62,940 nt of DNA from Variovorax sp. E3 (GTDB lineage: Bacteria; Pseudomonadota; Gammaproteobacteria; Burkholderiales; Burkholderiaceae_C). The translations under genes were made by a program, and so were the position numbers. Under the pieces are notes generated by a model. It made no database searches. It was given only the letters and a program-made list of their open reading frames with translations, and had not been told where the DNA came from. Of the stretch, positions 53,682-62,537 are shown piece by piece (the first letter of the stretch is position 1; every line of letters begins with the position of its first letter). The stretch is taken from contig NZ_MOWM01000027.1 in the NCBI RefSeq assembly GCF_016082275.1, positions 1-62,940 of the forward strand, in the 5' to 3' direction.

Positions 53682-55202
53682 ATGACGACACCCACCTGCA
53701 CCCTGATTCGCGGCGCCGAACTGCTGACCCTGGCCGGCCCGCAAGGCACGCAGCCCGTGCGCGCCGACCTGCTGCTGCGCGGCGGCAAGATCGAAGCCAT
53801 CGGCCCCGACCTGCCCGTGCCGCCCGCGTGCGAAATCATCGAAGGCCGCGGCAAGCTCGTGATGCCCGGGCTCGTCAACGCGCACACGCATTCGAGCGAG
53901 ACCTTCTTCAAGGGCCGCTACGAAGGCATGCCGCTGGAAACCTGGCTGCTGTACGCATACACGTACCTCTCGGGCAGCCCCATTCCAGACCGCCTGCTGT
54001 ACCTGCGCACGCTGGTGCTCGCCATGCAGTCGCTCCAAAGCGGCGTGACCACGCTGTGCGACGACTTCTTCGACCCGATGGCGCACAGCATCGACCGGCT
54101 CGGCATCGTCTTCCAGGCCTACCGCGACGCGGGCATTCGCGCCAACGTGTCGAGCGCGGTGCTCAACACGCCGGTGCTCGATTCCACGCCCTTCGGCCAC
54201 GAGGTATTTCCGCAGCACCTGAGCGCGCAACTGAAGTTCGGCGCGCCGACCACGGCAGCCGACTACACGGCCTATTGCCAGCAGGCCTTCGCACAGTTCC
54301 ACGCACAGGGCGACGGCCGCCTGCGCTTTGCCATCACGCCGTCGGCGCCGCAGCGCTGCACCGTCGACATGCTCCAGGCCTGCCACGCACTGGCTGTGCA
54401 GCACGGCGTGCCGCTGCACACCCACCTGCTCGAAACGAAGGTGCAGGCCGTGGCGGGCCAGATGTTCTACGGCAAGACGCTGCTCGCGCACATGCACGAC
54501 ATCGGCATCCTCGACCGGCATGCCACGCTGGCCCACGCCATCTGGCTCACCGACGCCGACATTGCGCGCATGGGCGAGGCCGGCTGCACCGTGGTGCACA
54601 ACCCGCTGAGCAACCTCAAGCTCGGCTCGGGGCTGGCGCCGGTGCGCAAGCTGCTGGACGCGGGCGTGCGCATCGGGTTGGGCACCGACGGCCTCTCGTC
54701 GAACGACAGCGCGCGCGTGTTCGACCTGATGCGCTTCGCCGCACTGATGCACAACGGCCCCGCCACCGACGGCGCGCAATGGCCACGTGCCGCCGAAGTG
54801 CTGAAGATGGCCACGCTCGACGGCGCGCGCACCGCGATGCTCGACGACGTGACGGGTTCGCTCGAAGTCGGCAAGGCCGCCGACCTCGTGATGCTCGGCC
54901 TGGACAACGACAACTACCGGCCCCGCAACGACCTCGCGAAGCAGCTGGTGTACTGCGAGAACGGCAGCTCGGTCGAACTTGTGATGGTGGCCGGCCACAT
55001 CGTTTCGCGCGAGCGCCGGTTGCACACCGTCGACGAATCGGTGGTGTGGGAAGAGCTGGGCGAACTGCTCCCCGCCTACCTGCGGGAGCACGGCCAATGG
55101 GAAGCCGCCAACCGCGTGTTCGAGCCCTGCTTCGCCGAGGTCATCAGGCGCTGCAAGGCCGTCGAGCTGCCCGGCCTTTCGCACTTCACACCGGCGCCTT
55201 AG
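53682..55202 (+). CDS. Amidohydrolase (COG0402; deaminase/chlorohydrolase-like)
   Basis: A 506-residue metal-dependent hydrolase. Metal ligands are visible: VMPGLVNAHTHSSETFFKGR (HxH), VPLHTHLLETKVQ (His), TLAHAIWLTDADIAR (His) and RIGLGTDGLSSNDSARVF (Asp). This is the cytosine/guanine/8-oxoguanine deaminase and TrzN/AtzA-type lineage. Last gene of the RutR-like operon, with AAGGAG upstream. Deamination or dechlorination of an N-heterocycle brought in by the importer is the most economical reading; the specific substrate cannot be told. Confidence 0.85.
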   Translation: MTTPTCTLIRGAELLTLAGPQGTQPVRADLLLRGGKIEAIGPDLPVPPACEIIEGRGKLVMPGLVNAHTHSSETFFKGRYEGMPLETWLLYAYTYLSGSPIPDRLLYLRTLVLAMQSLQSGVTTLCDDFFDPMAHSIDRLGIVFQAYRDAGIRANVSSAVLNTPVLDSTPFGHEVFPQHLSAQLKFGAPTTAADYTAYCQQAFAQFHAQGDGRLRFAITPSAPQRCTVDMLQACHALAVQHGVPLHTHLLETKVQAVAGQMFYGKTLLAHMHDIGILDRHATLAHAIWLTDADIARMGEAGCTVVHNPLSNLKLGSGLAPVRKLLDAGVRIGLGTDGLSSNDSARVFDLMRFAALMHNGPATDGAQWPRAAEVLKMATLDGARTAMLDDVTGSLEVGKAADLVMLGLDNDNYRPRNDLAKQLVYCENGSSVELVMVAGHIVSRERRLHTVDESVVWEELGELLPAYLREHGQWEAANRVFEPCFAEVIRRCKAVELPGLSHFTPAP

Positions 55203-55272
55203 GGGTTGAAGCCCTCTCTCGCGGACATTCTGGATAGAGTGCTGTTTTCTCTTTCCATCGACCTTTGCATCC

Positions 55273-55665
55273 ATGAAATTCGGCTACACCATCGTCTACG
55301 TGCCCGACGTCGCGAAGTCGCTCCAGTTCTTCGAACAGGCCTTCGGCTTCACGCGCAAGTTCCTGCACGAATCGAACACCTATGGCGAACTCGCGACCGG
55401 CGAGACCACCCTCGCCTTCGCGGCGCACGAACTCGCCGAATCGAATTTCCCGCAGGGCCATGTCGCCGCATCGGCATCGGCCAAGCCGCTGGGCATCGAG
55501 CTGGGCTTCGTCACCGAAGACGTCGCGGGCGCGCATGCGCAGGCCCTCGCGGCCGGCGCGTCGGAGCTTTGCGCGCCGGTCTCCAAGCCGTGGGGACAGG
55601 TGGTGTCCTACGTGCGCTGCCCCGACGGCACGCTGGTCGAACTGTGCTCGCCCATCGGCGGATGA
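55273..55665 (+). CDS. VOC family protein (glyoxalase superfamily)
   Basis: A 130-residue protein: first module FGYTIVYVPDVAKSLQFFEQ, second module KPLGIELGFVTEDVAGAHAQ and C-terminal YVRCPDGTLVELCSPIGG (metal-ligand Glu). Single VOC domain of normal size; glyoxalase or dioxygenase activity cannot be distinguished. It lies 70 bp after the amidohydrolase gene and may have its own promoter. Converges on the cupredoxin gene with 12 bp between. Confidence 0.82.
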   Translation: MKFGYTIVYVPDVAKSLQFFEQAFGFTRKFLHESNTYGELATGETTLAFAAHELAESNFPQGHVAASASAKPLGIELGFVTEDVAGAHAQALAAGASELCAPVSKPWGQVVSYVRCPDGTLVELCSPIGG

Positions 55666-55677
55666 TTCCGCAGGCGG

Positions 55678-56175
55678 TCAGCGCCCGGCCTTCGCCACGC
55701 TGACAGCGCCCTTCATGCCGGCGTCGTAGTGGCCCGGCTGCAGGCAGCCGAAATCGACCTTGCCGGCCTGCGTGAACTGCCACAGCACCTCGCCGGTCTT
55801 GCCCGGCGCCAGCGTCACCATGTTCGGCTCGGCGTGCTCCATCTCCGGGTTCTTCATCATCGCCTCGTAGTGCGCGCGCAGGTCCTTGCCGGTGCCCAGC
55901 ACTAGCTCGTGCTTGAGCACGCCCACGTTCCTGACGACGAAGCGCACCGTCTCGCCCTGCTTCACCTCGATGTCGGCCGGCGTGAAGCGCATGTTGTCGG
56001 TCATGTCGATGTTCACCGTGCGCACCGACTTGCCCGCCACGCCGGGCTTGCCGATCGCGCTGTTGCCGCCGTCGCCGTCGTGGCCGCCGGCATGCGTGCC
56101 CGATGCGGCCGCGCCGGCGGTTGCCAGCGCGAGCAATGCCGCGATGACGGGAATGCGGAACCTGTTGGATGTCAT
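55678..56175 (-). CDS. Cupredoxin (plastocyanin/azurin-like copper protein)
   Basis: A 165-residue exported blue-copper type protein: signal peptide about 1-25, then a His/Gly-rich stretch (GTHAGGHDGDGG). Core: VNIDMTDNMRFTPADIEVKQ, GETVRFVVRNVGVLKHELVL (first His ligand) and VDFGCLQPGHYDAGMKGAVS (Cys, His, Met ligands in CxxxxHxxxxM arrangement). Residues of the Met-rich strand (AMMKNPEMEHAEPNM) suggest copper handling. Likely periplasmic electron carrier or copper chaperone. Confidence 0.85.
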   Translation of the reverse strand: MTSNRFRIPVIAALLALATAGAAASGTHAGGHDGDGGNSAIGKPGVAGKSVRTVNIDMTDNMRFTPADIEVKQGETVRFVVRNVGVLKHELVLGTGKDLRAHYEAMMKNPEMEHAEPNMVTLAPGKTGEVLWQFTQAGKVDFGCLQPGHYDAGMKGAVSVAKAGR

Positions 56176-56331
56176 GCTTTTTCCTTCTCTTTGTGTGGCT
56201 TGCCCCGGACGGACGACGTGCCCGCCTGCGCCGCACTCTAGGAAGCCTGTCCACCGATCGCCTGACAAGCCGATGACAAGAAAGTAATCTACGCAGCCTT
56301 GCGTTGCTGCTCCGTCGTCCGAAAGGAAACC

Positions 56332-57189
56332 ATGTCGCATCCCGTGTTCCTGTCCAGCTCGTCCCTGCCCCGCATGCCCGAAGGCAGCCGCAACGAGTGG
56401 CACGGCTTCTTCGGCCACGGCGGCGAGCTGGAGGCCAATGCCTTCTTCCCGCTGTTCTGGCGCACGCTCTTCAGCGTGGACGACATCCGCCATGCGAAGT
56501 TCATCGACGAGCACGATGTCGACGACGAAAGCGCCGCGGTCGAACGTGAAGAAAGCCTGCAGGACTTCGGAGCGGACGCGACCTACCCCTACCTCGTGAC
56601 AGGCAAGCAGACGGCGCTCGCGCGGCTGGCGAGCCGGCGCGAGCGCGTGCTGGCCGCGGTCGGCGAACGCTACCGCCCCATCTACGACGGCTTTGCCGCC
56701 TTGATCGAACATGGCTTCGAAGACCACGTCCTGCTGCGAACCAGCGGGCTCCCCGATGCCGCCGACGCCGAGGACTGGTTGCGCGCCGACCTCGCGAGCA
56801 TCGACACGCTCGAAGCAGGACGCGGCGAGATGCCGGCGTTGGCCAAGGACCTGGGCGCGCATGGCGCGAACCCGGTCTGGCTGCTGTCGGGCACGGGCTC
56901 GACCGATGCGGGGGCATGGCCCACGGAAGAACTCCAGGCGCTCTTTCCGCTGCCGGGCAGAAAGAAGCCGAAGCCAGGCATTGACGCACCCTCGGCCGAG
57001 AAGATGGCCAGCAGGCCCAAGAGCTGGATCGACCCGATGCTCGAATGGCTGGCCGCCTTCGTCGCGGCGGGCGCCGCGCTGGGTGCGTATTGGCGCACCC
57101 AGTCGGTTTGGCTGGCGGTGCTTGCGTTTCTTGTCGCGGCGGTGGGGTTGGGCTTCGGTCTTGTGAAGCTGCGCGGGCCGCGGGCGTAA
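56332..57189 (+). CDS. Conserved hypothetical membrane-anchored protein
   Basis: A 285-residue protein that I do not recognise. N-terminal 215 residues are soluble (EWHGFFGHGGELEANAFFPL, FWRTLFSVDDIRHAKFID, YRPIYDGFAALIEHGFEDHV), followed by a Pro/Lys linker and two C-terminal helices (MLEWLAAFVAAGAALGAYW, SVWLAVLAFLVAAVGLGFGL). So a tail-anchored cytoplasmic domain is likely. AAAGGAAACC precedes the ATG. No enzymatic motif seen. Confidence 0.65.
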   Translation: MSHPVFLSSSSLPRMPEGSRNEWHGFFGHGGELEANAFFPLFWRTLFSVDDIRHAKFIDEHDVDDESAAVEREESLQDFGADATYPYLVTGKQTALARLASRRERVLAAVGERYRPIYDGFAALIEHGFEDHVLLRTSGLPDAADAEDWLRADLASIDTLEAGRGEMPALAKDLGAHGANPVWLLSGTGSTDAGAWPTEELQALFPLPGRKKPKPGIDAPSAEKMASRPKSWIDPMLEWLAAFVAAGAALGAYWRTQSVWLAVLAFLVAAVGLGFGLVKLRGPRA

Positions 57190-57259
57190 GCGACTCCCCG
57201 GTCGCCGGGGCTTCCCGCCAAAGTTACGATCGACTCAAAACTACACAGGGGGCGTTGCG

Positions 57260-57717
57260 ATGGAGCGCTGGGAAATCATCGAACGGTGGGTTCTGGTCGT
57301 GGTCGCGGCCGGGATACTGCTGGCGATCGGCTGGTGCGCGTGGGCCGGCGACGGCCCCAGCCGCTGGTTCGGCCTGCTGTTTCTGCCGCTCGCGTTCTGG
57401 GCGCTCTGGCAGGCGTCTTCGAAGACAACGCCAGCGGCATCGACGAGCCGAAATTGCCGGAACGCGCGATGGCCGGCAGCTGGCTGGTCTTTCGGCGCGT
57501 GGTCGCATGGGGCATGGCCCTGCTCTTCGCGTTGATCGCACTCACCTCGGCGATGGAGGCGACATCTTCTTCCGACTGGTTTGCCGTGGTCCTGTTCAGT
57601 GCATCGACTGTCTTCCTGATCTGGATCGGGCTCTTCGGCGCGGGCGCGCGCTCGAGCATGGCGGATGACAGGGCGATGCATGCGAAGCGCAGGCGGCGCT
57701 ATCGGTGGCGGCTTTGA
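57260..57717 (+). CDS. Small four-helix membrane protein, frameshifted
   Basis: Begins MERWEIIERWVLVVVAAGIL, with a second helix (RWFGLLFLPLAFWALWQ). The frame breaks near 57415 and continues in the next frame as VFEDNASGIDEPKLPERAMA, two more helices (VVAWGMALLFALIALTSAME, WFAVVLFSASTVFLIWIGLF) and a basic C-terminus (KRRRRYRWRL). Restoring one G (GCGGTC) gives 152 residues. Function unknown; it follows another unknown membrane-anchored protein gene. Confidence 0.6.
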
Positions 57718-57848
57718 GTGCGCCGAGCGCAAGGGGTGATTCCCGGGTCTCTCGGGGCGCTTCGCCGCCCGCTCTCCGATCCGGAGCCAAGCCGTCCTCT
57801 CGCATACTCCTCAACCTGAATGCATTGCATGAATCGAATGGAAGCCAT

Positions 57849-58295
57849 ATGAGAAAAACCTTGCCTCTTTGCAGCCTGGTGCTGCTGTTCACCCTCTCGG
57901 GTCAAGCCATCGCAGGGGCGAATACGGCGCGACTCAACTGCAAAGGAAGTCATGCGGGGCAGGTGCTCACCTTGGAGGGTGATATTCCCGCCAGCATTGT
58001 CGAAGTCGATTTGGAACTCTCCTACCGCGGGCAAACCATAGGCTTGGCTTCACCAAAGGCAGAAACCTCCGAGTCCACTGATTTCCGTCACGGCATCTTC
58101 AAGTTGGAGGCCGTGATGTCTGCGTCCAACAAGCTCCAGCTTCAAGCCAAGCCGAAGAGCATCAAGTACAAAGGCAGCATGGGTGCCGGCAAACTCAATG
58201 CCAGCTTTGACGCCATCCTCAAAGATGCGCCCGAACCCTTCAGATCCGTTCTGAAAGGGGCTGAGCTCAGTTGCATCTATGCCTATAAGATTTGA
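57849..58295 (+). CDS. Secreted small protein, unknown function
   Basis: A 148-residue protein with a clear signal peptide (residues 1-23, MRKTLPLCSLVLLFTLSGQA then IAGAN). The mature part is beta-rich with two Cys (RLNCKGSHAGQVL and the C-terminal LSCIYAYKI) that could pair, and YRGQTIGLASPKAETSESTD in the middle. Base composition is visibly less G/C-rich than in surrounding genes. I do not recognise a family. May belong with the next gene as a transferred cassette. Confidence 0.55.
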   Translation: MRKTLPLCSLVLLFTLSGQAIAGANTARLNCKGSHAGQVLTLEGDIPASIVEVDLELSYRGQTIGLASPKAETSESTDFRHGIFKLEAVMSASNKLQLQAKPKSIKYKGSMGAGKLNASFDAILKDAPEPFRSVLKGAELSCIYAYKI

Positions 58296-58395
58296 GCGGA
58301 GGTTGGCAAAACGTGGACAGCAGCCTTATTTTCCGCACCGATTTGCTGCGTAATTATTGGGCTCCTTCAATAGATAGAGGCAACGGCACAAAAAA

Positions 58396-59049
58396 ATGCA
58401 AAGTTACCTACAGGACCTTATTTCGCGCATGACGGTGCAAGAGAAAGTCATGAACTCCGAGGAGTCGAGTTCATGGCATGCCCATCGAGAGGCTGAATCG
58501 CTTCAAGAAATTGCGGCGCTCGAGGAACTGAATACCTTCCTCCGCGCTGGTCCCCCGAAGGCAGAGCGCTCTGCCGCTTACTTCATGCTCGGCGCCCTTG
58601 GGAACAACCTCAAAGAATCAAAATGTGCTTCCACGCTGATTTCACACATTCCGTCCGAGCGCGACAAGCATGCACTCGCCAGCCTGCTGGACAGTCTGGC
58701 GAAGGTCCCCGCCGGCCCAGACACCGATCTAGAGCCAGTCTATGGTCTGTTGCGCGACAGGCGCTGGCTGGTGCGACACGGCGCTATTCGGGCGTTGCGT
58801 ATATCGACGGCTCCCGAAACCGAAGATCGATTGCTGGCAGTCCTTGTGGCATCTAGTGACCCTCACGACAAGATCTACTGCCATGCTGTTCTGAACCTGA
58901 TCGGTACATTGAAATCCGTTCCTGCACTTCAGGCCGGCCTTGAATCGAGCAAGAGGGACGTGAAGCTTTCAGCGAAAGCCGCGATGCAAGAAATTACGCT
59001 GCGAGCCGCTGCGGAGCGACGCCCCCGGGCCTCCATCTTGAACGGCTGA
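58396..59049 (+). CDS. HEAT-repeat protein, unknown function
   Basis: A 217-residue all-helical protein with several HEAT/PBS-lyase-like repeats: AAYFMLGALGNNLKESKCAS, EPVYGLLRDRRWLVRHGAIR with ALRISTAPETEDRLLAVLVA, and ALQAGLESSKRDVKLSAKAA. Such scaffolds mediate protein contacts. No catalytic site is seen. Lower G/C and A-rich upstream DNA suggest horizontal origin; companion secreted gene upstream. Possible immunity- or accessory-type pair, but that is speculation. Confidence 0.6.
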   Translation: MQSYLQDLISRMTVQEKVMNSEESSSWHAHREAESLQEIAALEELNTFLRAGPPKAERSAAYFMLGALGNNLKESKCASTLISHIPSERDKHALASLLDSLAKVPAGPDTDLEPVYGLLRDRRWLVRHGAIRALRISTAPETEDRLLAVLVASSDPHDKIYCHAVLNLIGTLKSVPALQAGLESSKRDVKLSAKAAMQEITLRAAAERRPRASILNG

Positions 59050-59245
59050 CTTTTAGCGACGCGTACAGCCTGTTCAGACCCGTTTCAGGCCTTCGGTTGA
59101 GTGGCTGCTTTGGGGAGCGTCGATGCCCGCTTCGGGACGCAAAAGCCGCCTCCGGTCCGCGCATATCAGTGGCACAGACAGAGACAGCAAACACGCCGCA
59201 CTTTCCCAACCTTCCGTGCAAGCGCCCCTATGGCACGATCCCCCC

Positions 59246-59806
59246 ATGCACGAGCCCTCCCGCCGAATCCCCTATCGCACCTGGCCGGGCGCACTCGCCG
59301 TCCTCCTCGCCATTGCCGCCTACGTCGGCGGCCTGACCTTCTGGGACCGCCACACCCCCGGCGCCCGCCCGCTGGCCGCAGGTGAAACCATCGACGTGGG
59401 CCAGGCCCGCTTCGTTCCCGCCGACGGCTGGAAGATGGACGTCTCGCGCTCCAAGGCCGGCCGCTCGCTGATGCTGCTCAAGGGCGGCCACAAGTTCCGC
59501 GTGAGCACGGAAGCGTGGGCCGGCGGCCCCGACGGTCCGCTGGTGCGGCAGCAGCGCCTCATGGAGCGCGGCCAGGGCCTGACCATCGACGGCGACGTGT
59601 CCGATTTCGTCACCTCCTGGGGCCTGCAGGGCAAGACCTTCGCCTACTACGGCTCGAAGCTCGCCGGCCGCTTCTGGCAGGTGGTCGACCTGCGGCGCAA
59701 GTCGCTGGTGCAGATCGATTTCTACGGCCCCAACGACGGGCTGGACGACGCGCTGACCGAAGCCCGAAGCATGCTCGACTCGATGGACCTGGAGGCCGAC
59801 CAATGA
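59246..59806 (+). CDS. Single-pass membrane protein coupled to PrsW
   Basis: A 186-residue protein with one N-terminal helix (WPGALAVLLAIAAYVGGLTF) and a globular outside domain (DVGQARFVPADGWKMDVSRS, YYGSKLAGRFWQVVDLRR, SLVQIDFYGPNDGLDDALTE). The stop overlaps the PrsW ATG (ATGA), so translation is coupled. Type II single-pass topology makes it a candidate substrate or cofactor of the intramembrane protease; that is inference. Function otherwise unknown. Confidence 0.65.
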   Translation: MHEPSRRIPYRTWPGALAVLLAIAAYVGGLTFWDRHTPGARPLAAGETIDVGQARFVPADGWKMDVSRSKAGRSLMLLKGGHKFRVSTEAWAGGPDGPLVRQQRLMERGQGLTIDGDVSDFVTSWGLQGKTFAYYGSKLAGRFWQVVDLRRKSLVQIDFYGPNDGLDDALTEARSMLDSMDLEADQ

Positions 59807-61001
59807 GCGCCCCCGTCTTCGACAAGAGCGAGGACCAGGCCGCGTGGCCGGTCGGCACCGACTCGTTCTTCCAGCCGCAGCGCGCGGCGTTCTGGCTGCT
59901 CTCGGCGCTGATTCTCAATGGCCTGTTCTACACGGTCCACATGTTCTCGATCGGCTTTCGCGTGGTGCCCATCACGGCCTTTCTGGGGCTGCTGGTGTGG
60001 GGGCTGTACACCCTGCTCTTTCTTCTCGCCTTTCGCACGCTGGACCTGCTTGAGCAGCATCCGCCGGAAGCGTTCGTGCTGGCCTTTGCATGGGGCGGCA
60101 TGGGCGCGGTCTACTTTGCCGCGCCCGCGAACATCGCGATCCAGAGCCTGTGCGCCAAGCTGATCTCACCCGAATTCGTGGCGGTGTGGGGCCCGGCCAT
60201 CGCGGGGCCGATCACGGAAGAGTTTTTGAAAATCGCGGGCGTCATTCTGCTGGTGCTGGTGGCGCGCAACCAGTTCCAGACGTACCTTTCGGTGCTCATC
60301 GTCGGCGCGCTCACGGGGCTGGGCTTCCAGGTGATCGAGAACCTGAGCTACACGGTCAACGCGTCGATGCACTTTCCGCTCGAGAACCAGGTCTACCCGG
60401 TGTTCCTGAACCTGTTCACGCGCGGCCTCATGAGCGGCCTGTGGAGCCACGCGCCTACACGACGATCGCGTCCTTCGGCGTGGCCTGGTTCCTGCTGCAT
60501 CCGCAGCGGCCGATGGTGCTGCGGGTGGCCGCCGCGCTGCTTTGCTTCGCGCTCGCATGGGGCATGCACTTCATCTGGAACTCGCCGTTCCTCGAAGACC
60601 TGTTCGACGACGGCTACGGCGAAATGGCCGTGCTGCTGGTGGTCAAGGGCATTCCGGTGGTGATCGCGGCCGGGCTGTTCTGGCGCGTGGCCGCGCGCGA
60701 GAACGGCACCTACCTGCACGCGCTGGCGGCCGTCTTGGTGCCGGAGCGCGAGCTGATTCAGGACGACGAATGGGTACGGCTTGGCGCGCCCATGCAGCGC
60801 TACAAGGTCCGCCGCGAGATGGGCTGGACCTACGGCTGGCGCGCGCGGCGCCTGAAGACGCAGCTGCAGCGCGAGCAGTTGCGCCTGATCCGCAAGGCCG
60901 GAACCTACGGGCGCGGGGCGCAGACCTTGCGCCACGAAATCGCGATCAGGCGTTTGCGCGCCGAACTCGATCCGCTGATCCAGCCGCGCCCGGCGACCTG
61001 A
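59803..61001 (+). CDS. PrsW family intramembrane metalloprotease, frameshifted
   Basis: PrsW-like integral membrane protease: several helices, with the catalytic motifs GPITEEFLKIAGVILLVLV (EExxK), ALTGLGFQVIENLSYTVNAS (GFxxxEN) and a His in GLWSHA and GMHFIWNS. The frame breaks near 60455: SHA then YTTIASFGVAWFLLHP in the next frame; one G restored (GCGGCC) gives 399 residues. A basic, helical cytoplasmic tail (about 330-399) follows the membrane part. PrsW enzymes cut anti-sigma factors; no anti-sigma gene is nearby, but the coupled upstream protein is a membrane partner. Confidence 0.8.
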
Positions 61002-61008
61002 GGAAAAA

Positions 61009-61269
61009 TCAGCCCGCGTCCTTCAGCGCCTTCTTGGCCTTCTCGGCCGAGCTCTTCGAGCGGTTCTTGTGATAGCCCGACTTGACGTTGTTCACGGCCT
61101 TGCCGACCGGGCCGCTCTTCTTGGCGTCGCTGTCGGCGCGCTTCTCGTCGATCTTGTGCTTGGCGGCGTCGGTCGCTTCCGAGGCGGCCTTGCCGACCTG
61201 CGCGCTGGCGGTGCCGGCCGCGAGCAGCGTGAGCGAAGCGGCGAACGCCATCAGGATTTTTCGGGTCAT
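61009..61269 (-). CDS. Small exported Lys/Ala-rich protein
   Basis: An 86-residue protein: signal peptide about 1-23 (LMAFAASLTLLAAGTASAQV), then a highly charged, Lys-rich helical remainder (ATDAAKHKIDEKRADSDAKK, SSAEKAKKALKDAG). It resembles the short basic periplasmic proteins often found in Burkholderiales; function unknown. Divergent from the PAS-histidine kinase gene with 210 bp between. Confidence 0.65.
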   Translation of the reverse strand: MTRKILMAFAASLTLLAAGTASAQVGKAASEATDAAKHKIDEKRADSDAKKSGPVGKAVNNVKSGYHKNRSKSSAEKAKKALKDAG

Positions 61270-61479
61270 CGGTGGATCCTCCAGGTTTTGTGAAATCAGC
61301 ATGCATGCTCGCACCGCATCCGGCGCCGACGTGTCAGCCGCCACCCCGCACGCCTGGGGGACGCCATCGGACATTTCCGGGCGCGCCTACGGGGAACCCT
61401 GCTTCTCGCAAACCCGCAGCAGGCGGCCACCGGCGGGCCATCGACCTATCATGAAGCCGCCCTCCGCCCGCCCCGCCAA

Positions 61480-62526
61480 GTGACCGACTTCGAACGAGAC
61501 ACCCGCCTGCCGGACATGCCCTTCCACACCATCGTGGAGCAGATGGTCGCGGGCATCTACGTCATTCAGGACGACTGCTTTGTCTACTGCAACGCCACCT
61601 GGGCCGCGATCGTGGGCTACACGGTGCAGGAGGCCACGGGCATGTCGCTCGCGCAGATGGTGCCGCCCGACTTCCTGGAAGTGGTGCGCTCGCGCATCCG
61701 GGCCCGGCTCGCGCAGCAGCCGCCCAGCATGCACTTCATCACGCGCGGCCTGCACCGCGACGGCAGCGTGCGGCTGGTCGAGGTGCACGGCACGCGCATC
61801 ACGTATCGCGGCCGGCCCGCGGTGATGGGCGTGGGTGTCGACGTGACCGACCGCGTGCGCAACGAGGAAGAACTCAAGCGCTCCCGCGAGCAGCTGCAGG
61901 CGCTGGCCGCCTACACCGCCAACAAGCTCGAAGAACAGCGCCTGGCCATGGCGCGCGATGTGCACGACGTGCTCGGCGGCATGCTCACGTCGATCAAGAT
62001 GGACGCGACCCGCATCCAGCGCCGCGCCGAAAACCCCGAGATGCAGGCGCTCACGCAGGGCCTGATCGCGCTGACGCAGCAGACCATCGACACCGTGAAG
62101 CAGATCTCCGAGGCCCTGCGCCCCAGCGCGCTCGACCACCTCGACCTGTCGGTGGCGCTGGCCAACGAGCTGCGCGCGTTCACGCGCCGCTCGGGCGTGC
62201 CGCATGCGCTGGACACCGGCGCGACCACGCCGCGCCTGCCGCCGCGCCACACGACGGCGGTCTACCGCATCTTCCAGGAGGGGCTGACGAACGTGTCGCG
62301 CCACTCCGGGGCCTCGCACGTGGGCGTGACGCTGCGTGTGGAAGACCAGCAGCTGGTGCTGGAGCTGCACGACGACGGCCGCGGCTTCGACACCGGCGCG
62401 CCGGACGGCAGCGCGCTCGGCTTGCTGAGCATGCGCGAGCGCGCGCGAGAGATCGGCGGCGAACTGCGCATCGACTCGGCGCCGGGCCGGGGCACGCGCC
62501 TGCGACTGCGCGCGCCCTTGCTCTGA
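61480..62526 (+). CDS. PAS domain sensor histidine kinase (HisKA_3/NarX-like)
   Basis: A 348-residue soluble kinase, no membrane helix. N-terminal PAS domain (VEQMVAGIYVIQDDCFVYCN, GYTVQEATGMSLAQMVPPD, with VGVDVTDRVRNEEELKRSRE at its end), then HisKA_3 with phospho-His in MARDVHDVLGGMLTSIKMD and HATPase (HTTAVYRIFQEGLTNVSRHS, HDDGRGFDTGAPDGSALGLL). GTG start is inferred. The partner response regulator follows 11 bp later. A cytoplasmic signal is sensed by the PAS domain; its ligand or chromophore is unknown. Confidence 0.85.
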   Translation: MTDFERDTRLPDMPFHTIVEQMVAGIYVIQDDCFVYCNATWAAIVGYTVQEATGMSLAQMVPPDFLEVVRSRIRARLAQQPPSMHFITRGLHRDGSVRLVEVHGTRITYRGRPAVMGVGVDVTDRVRNEEELKRSREQLQALAAYTANKLEEQRLAMARDVHDVLGGMLTSIKMDATRIQRRAENPEMQALTQGLIALTQQTIDTVKQISEALRPSALDHLDLSVALANELRAFTRRSGVPHALDTGATTPRLPPRHTTAVYRIFQEGLTNVSRHSGASHVGVTLRVEDQQLVLELHDDGRGFDTGAPDGSALGLLSMRERAREIGGELRIDSAPGRGTRLRLRAPLL

Positions 62527-62537
62527 AAGGCACGGCC

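Noticed and set aside
57260..57717. Programmed frameshift in the small membrane protein
   Set aside because: No slippery heptamer or downstream structure is evident, and the same one-base loss occurs in many unrelated genes of the window.
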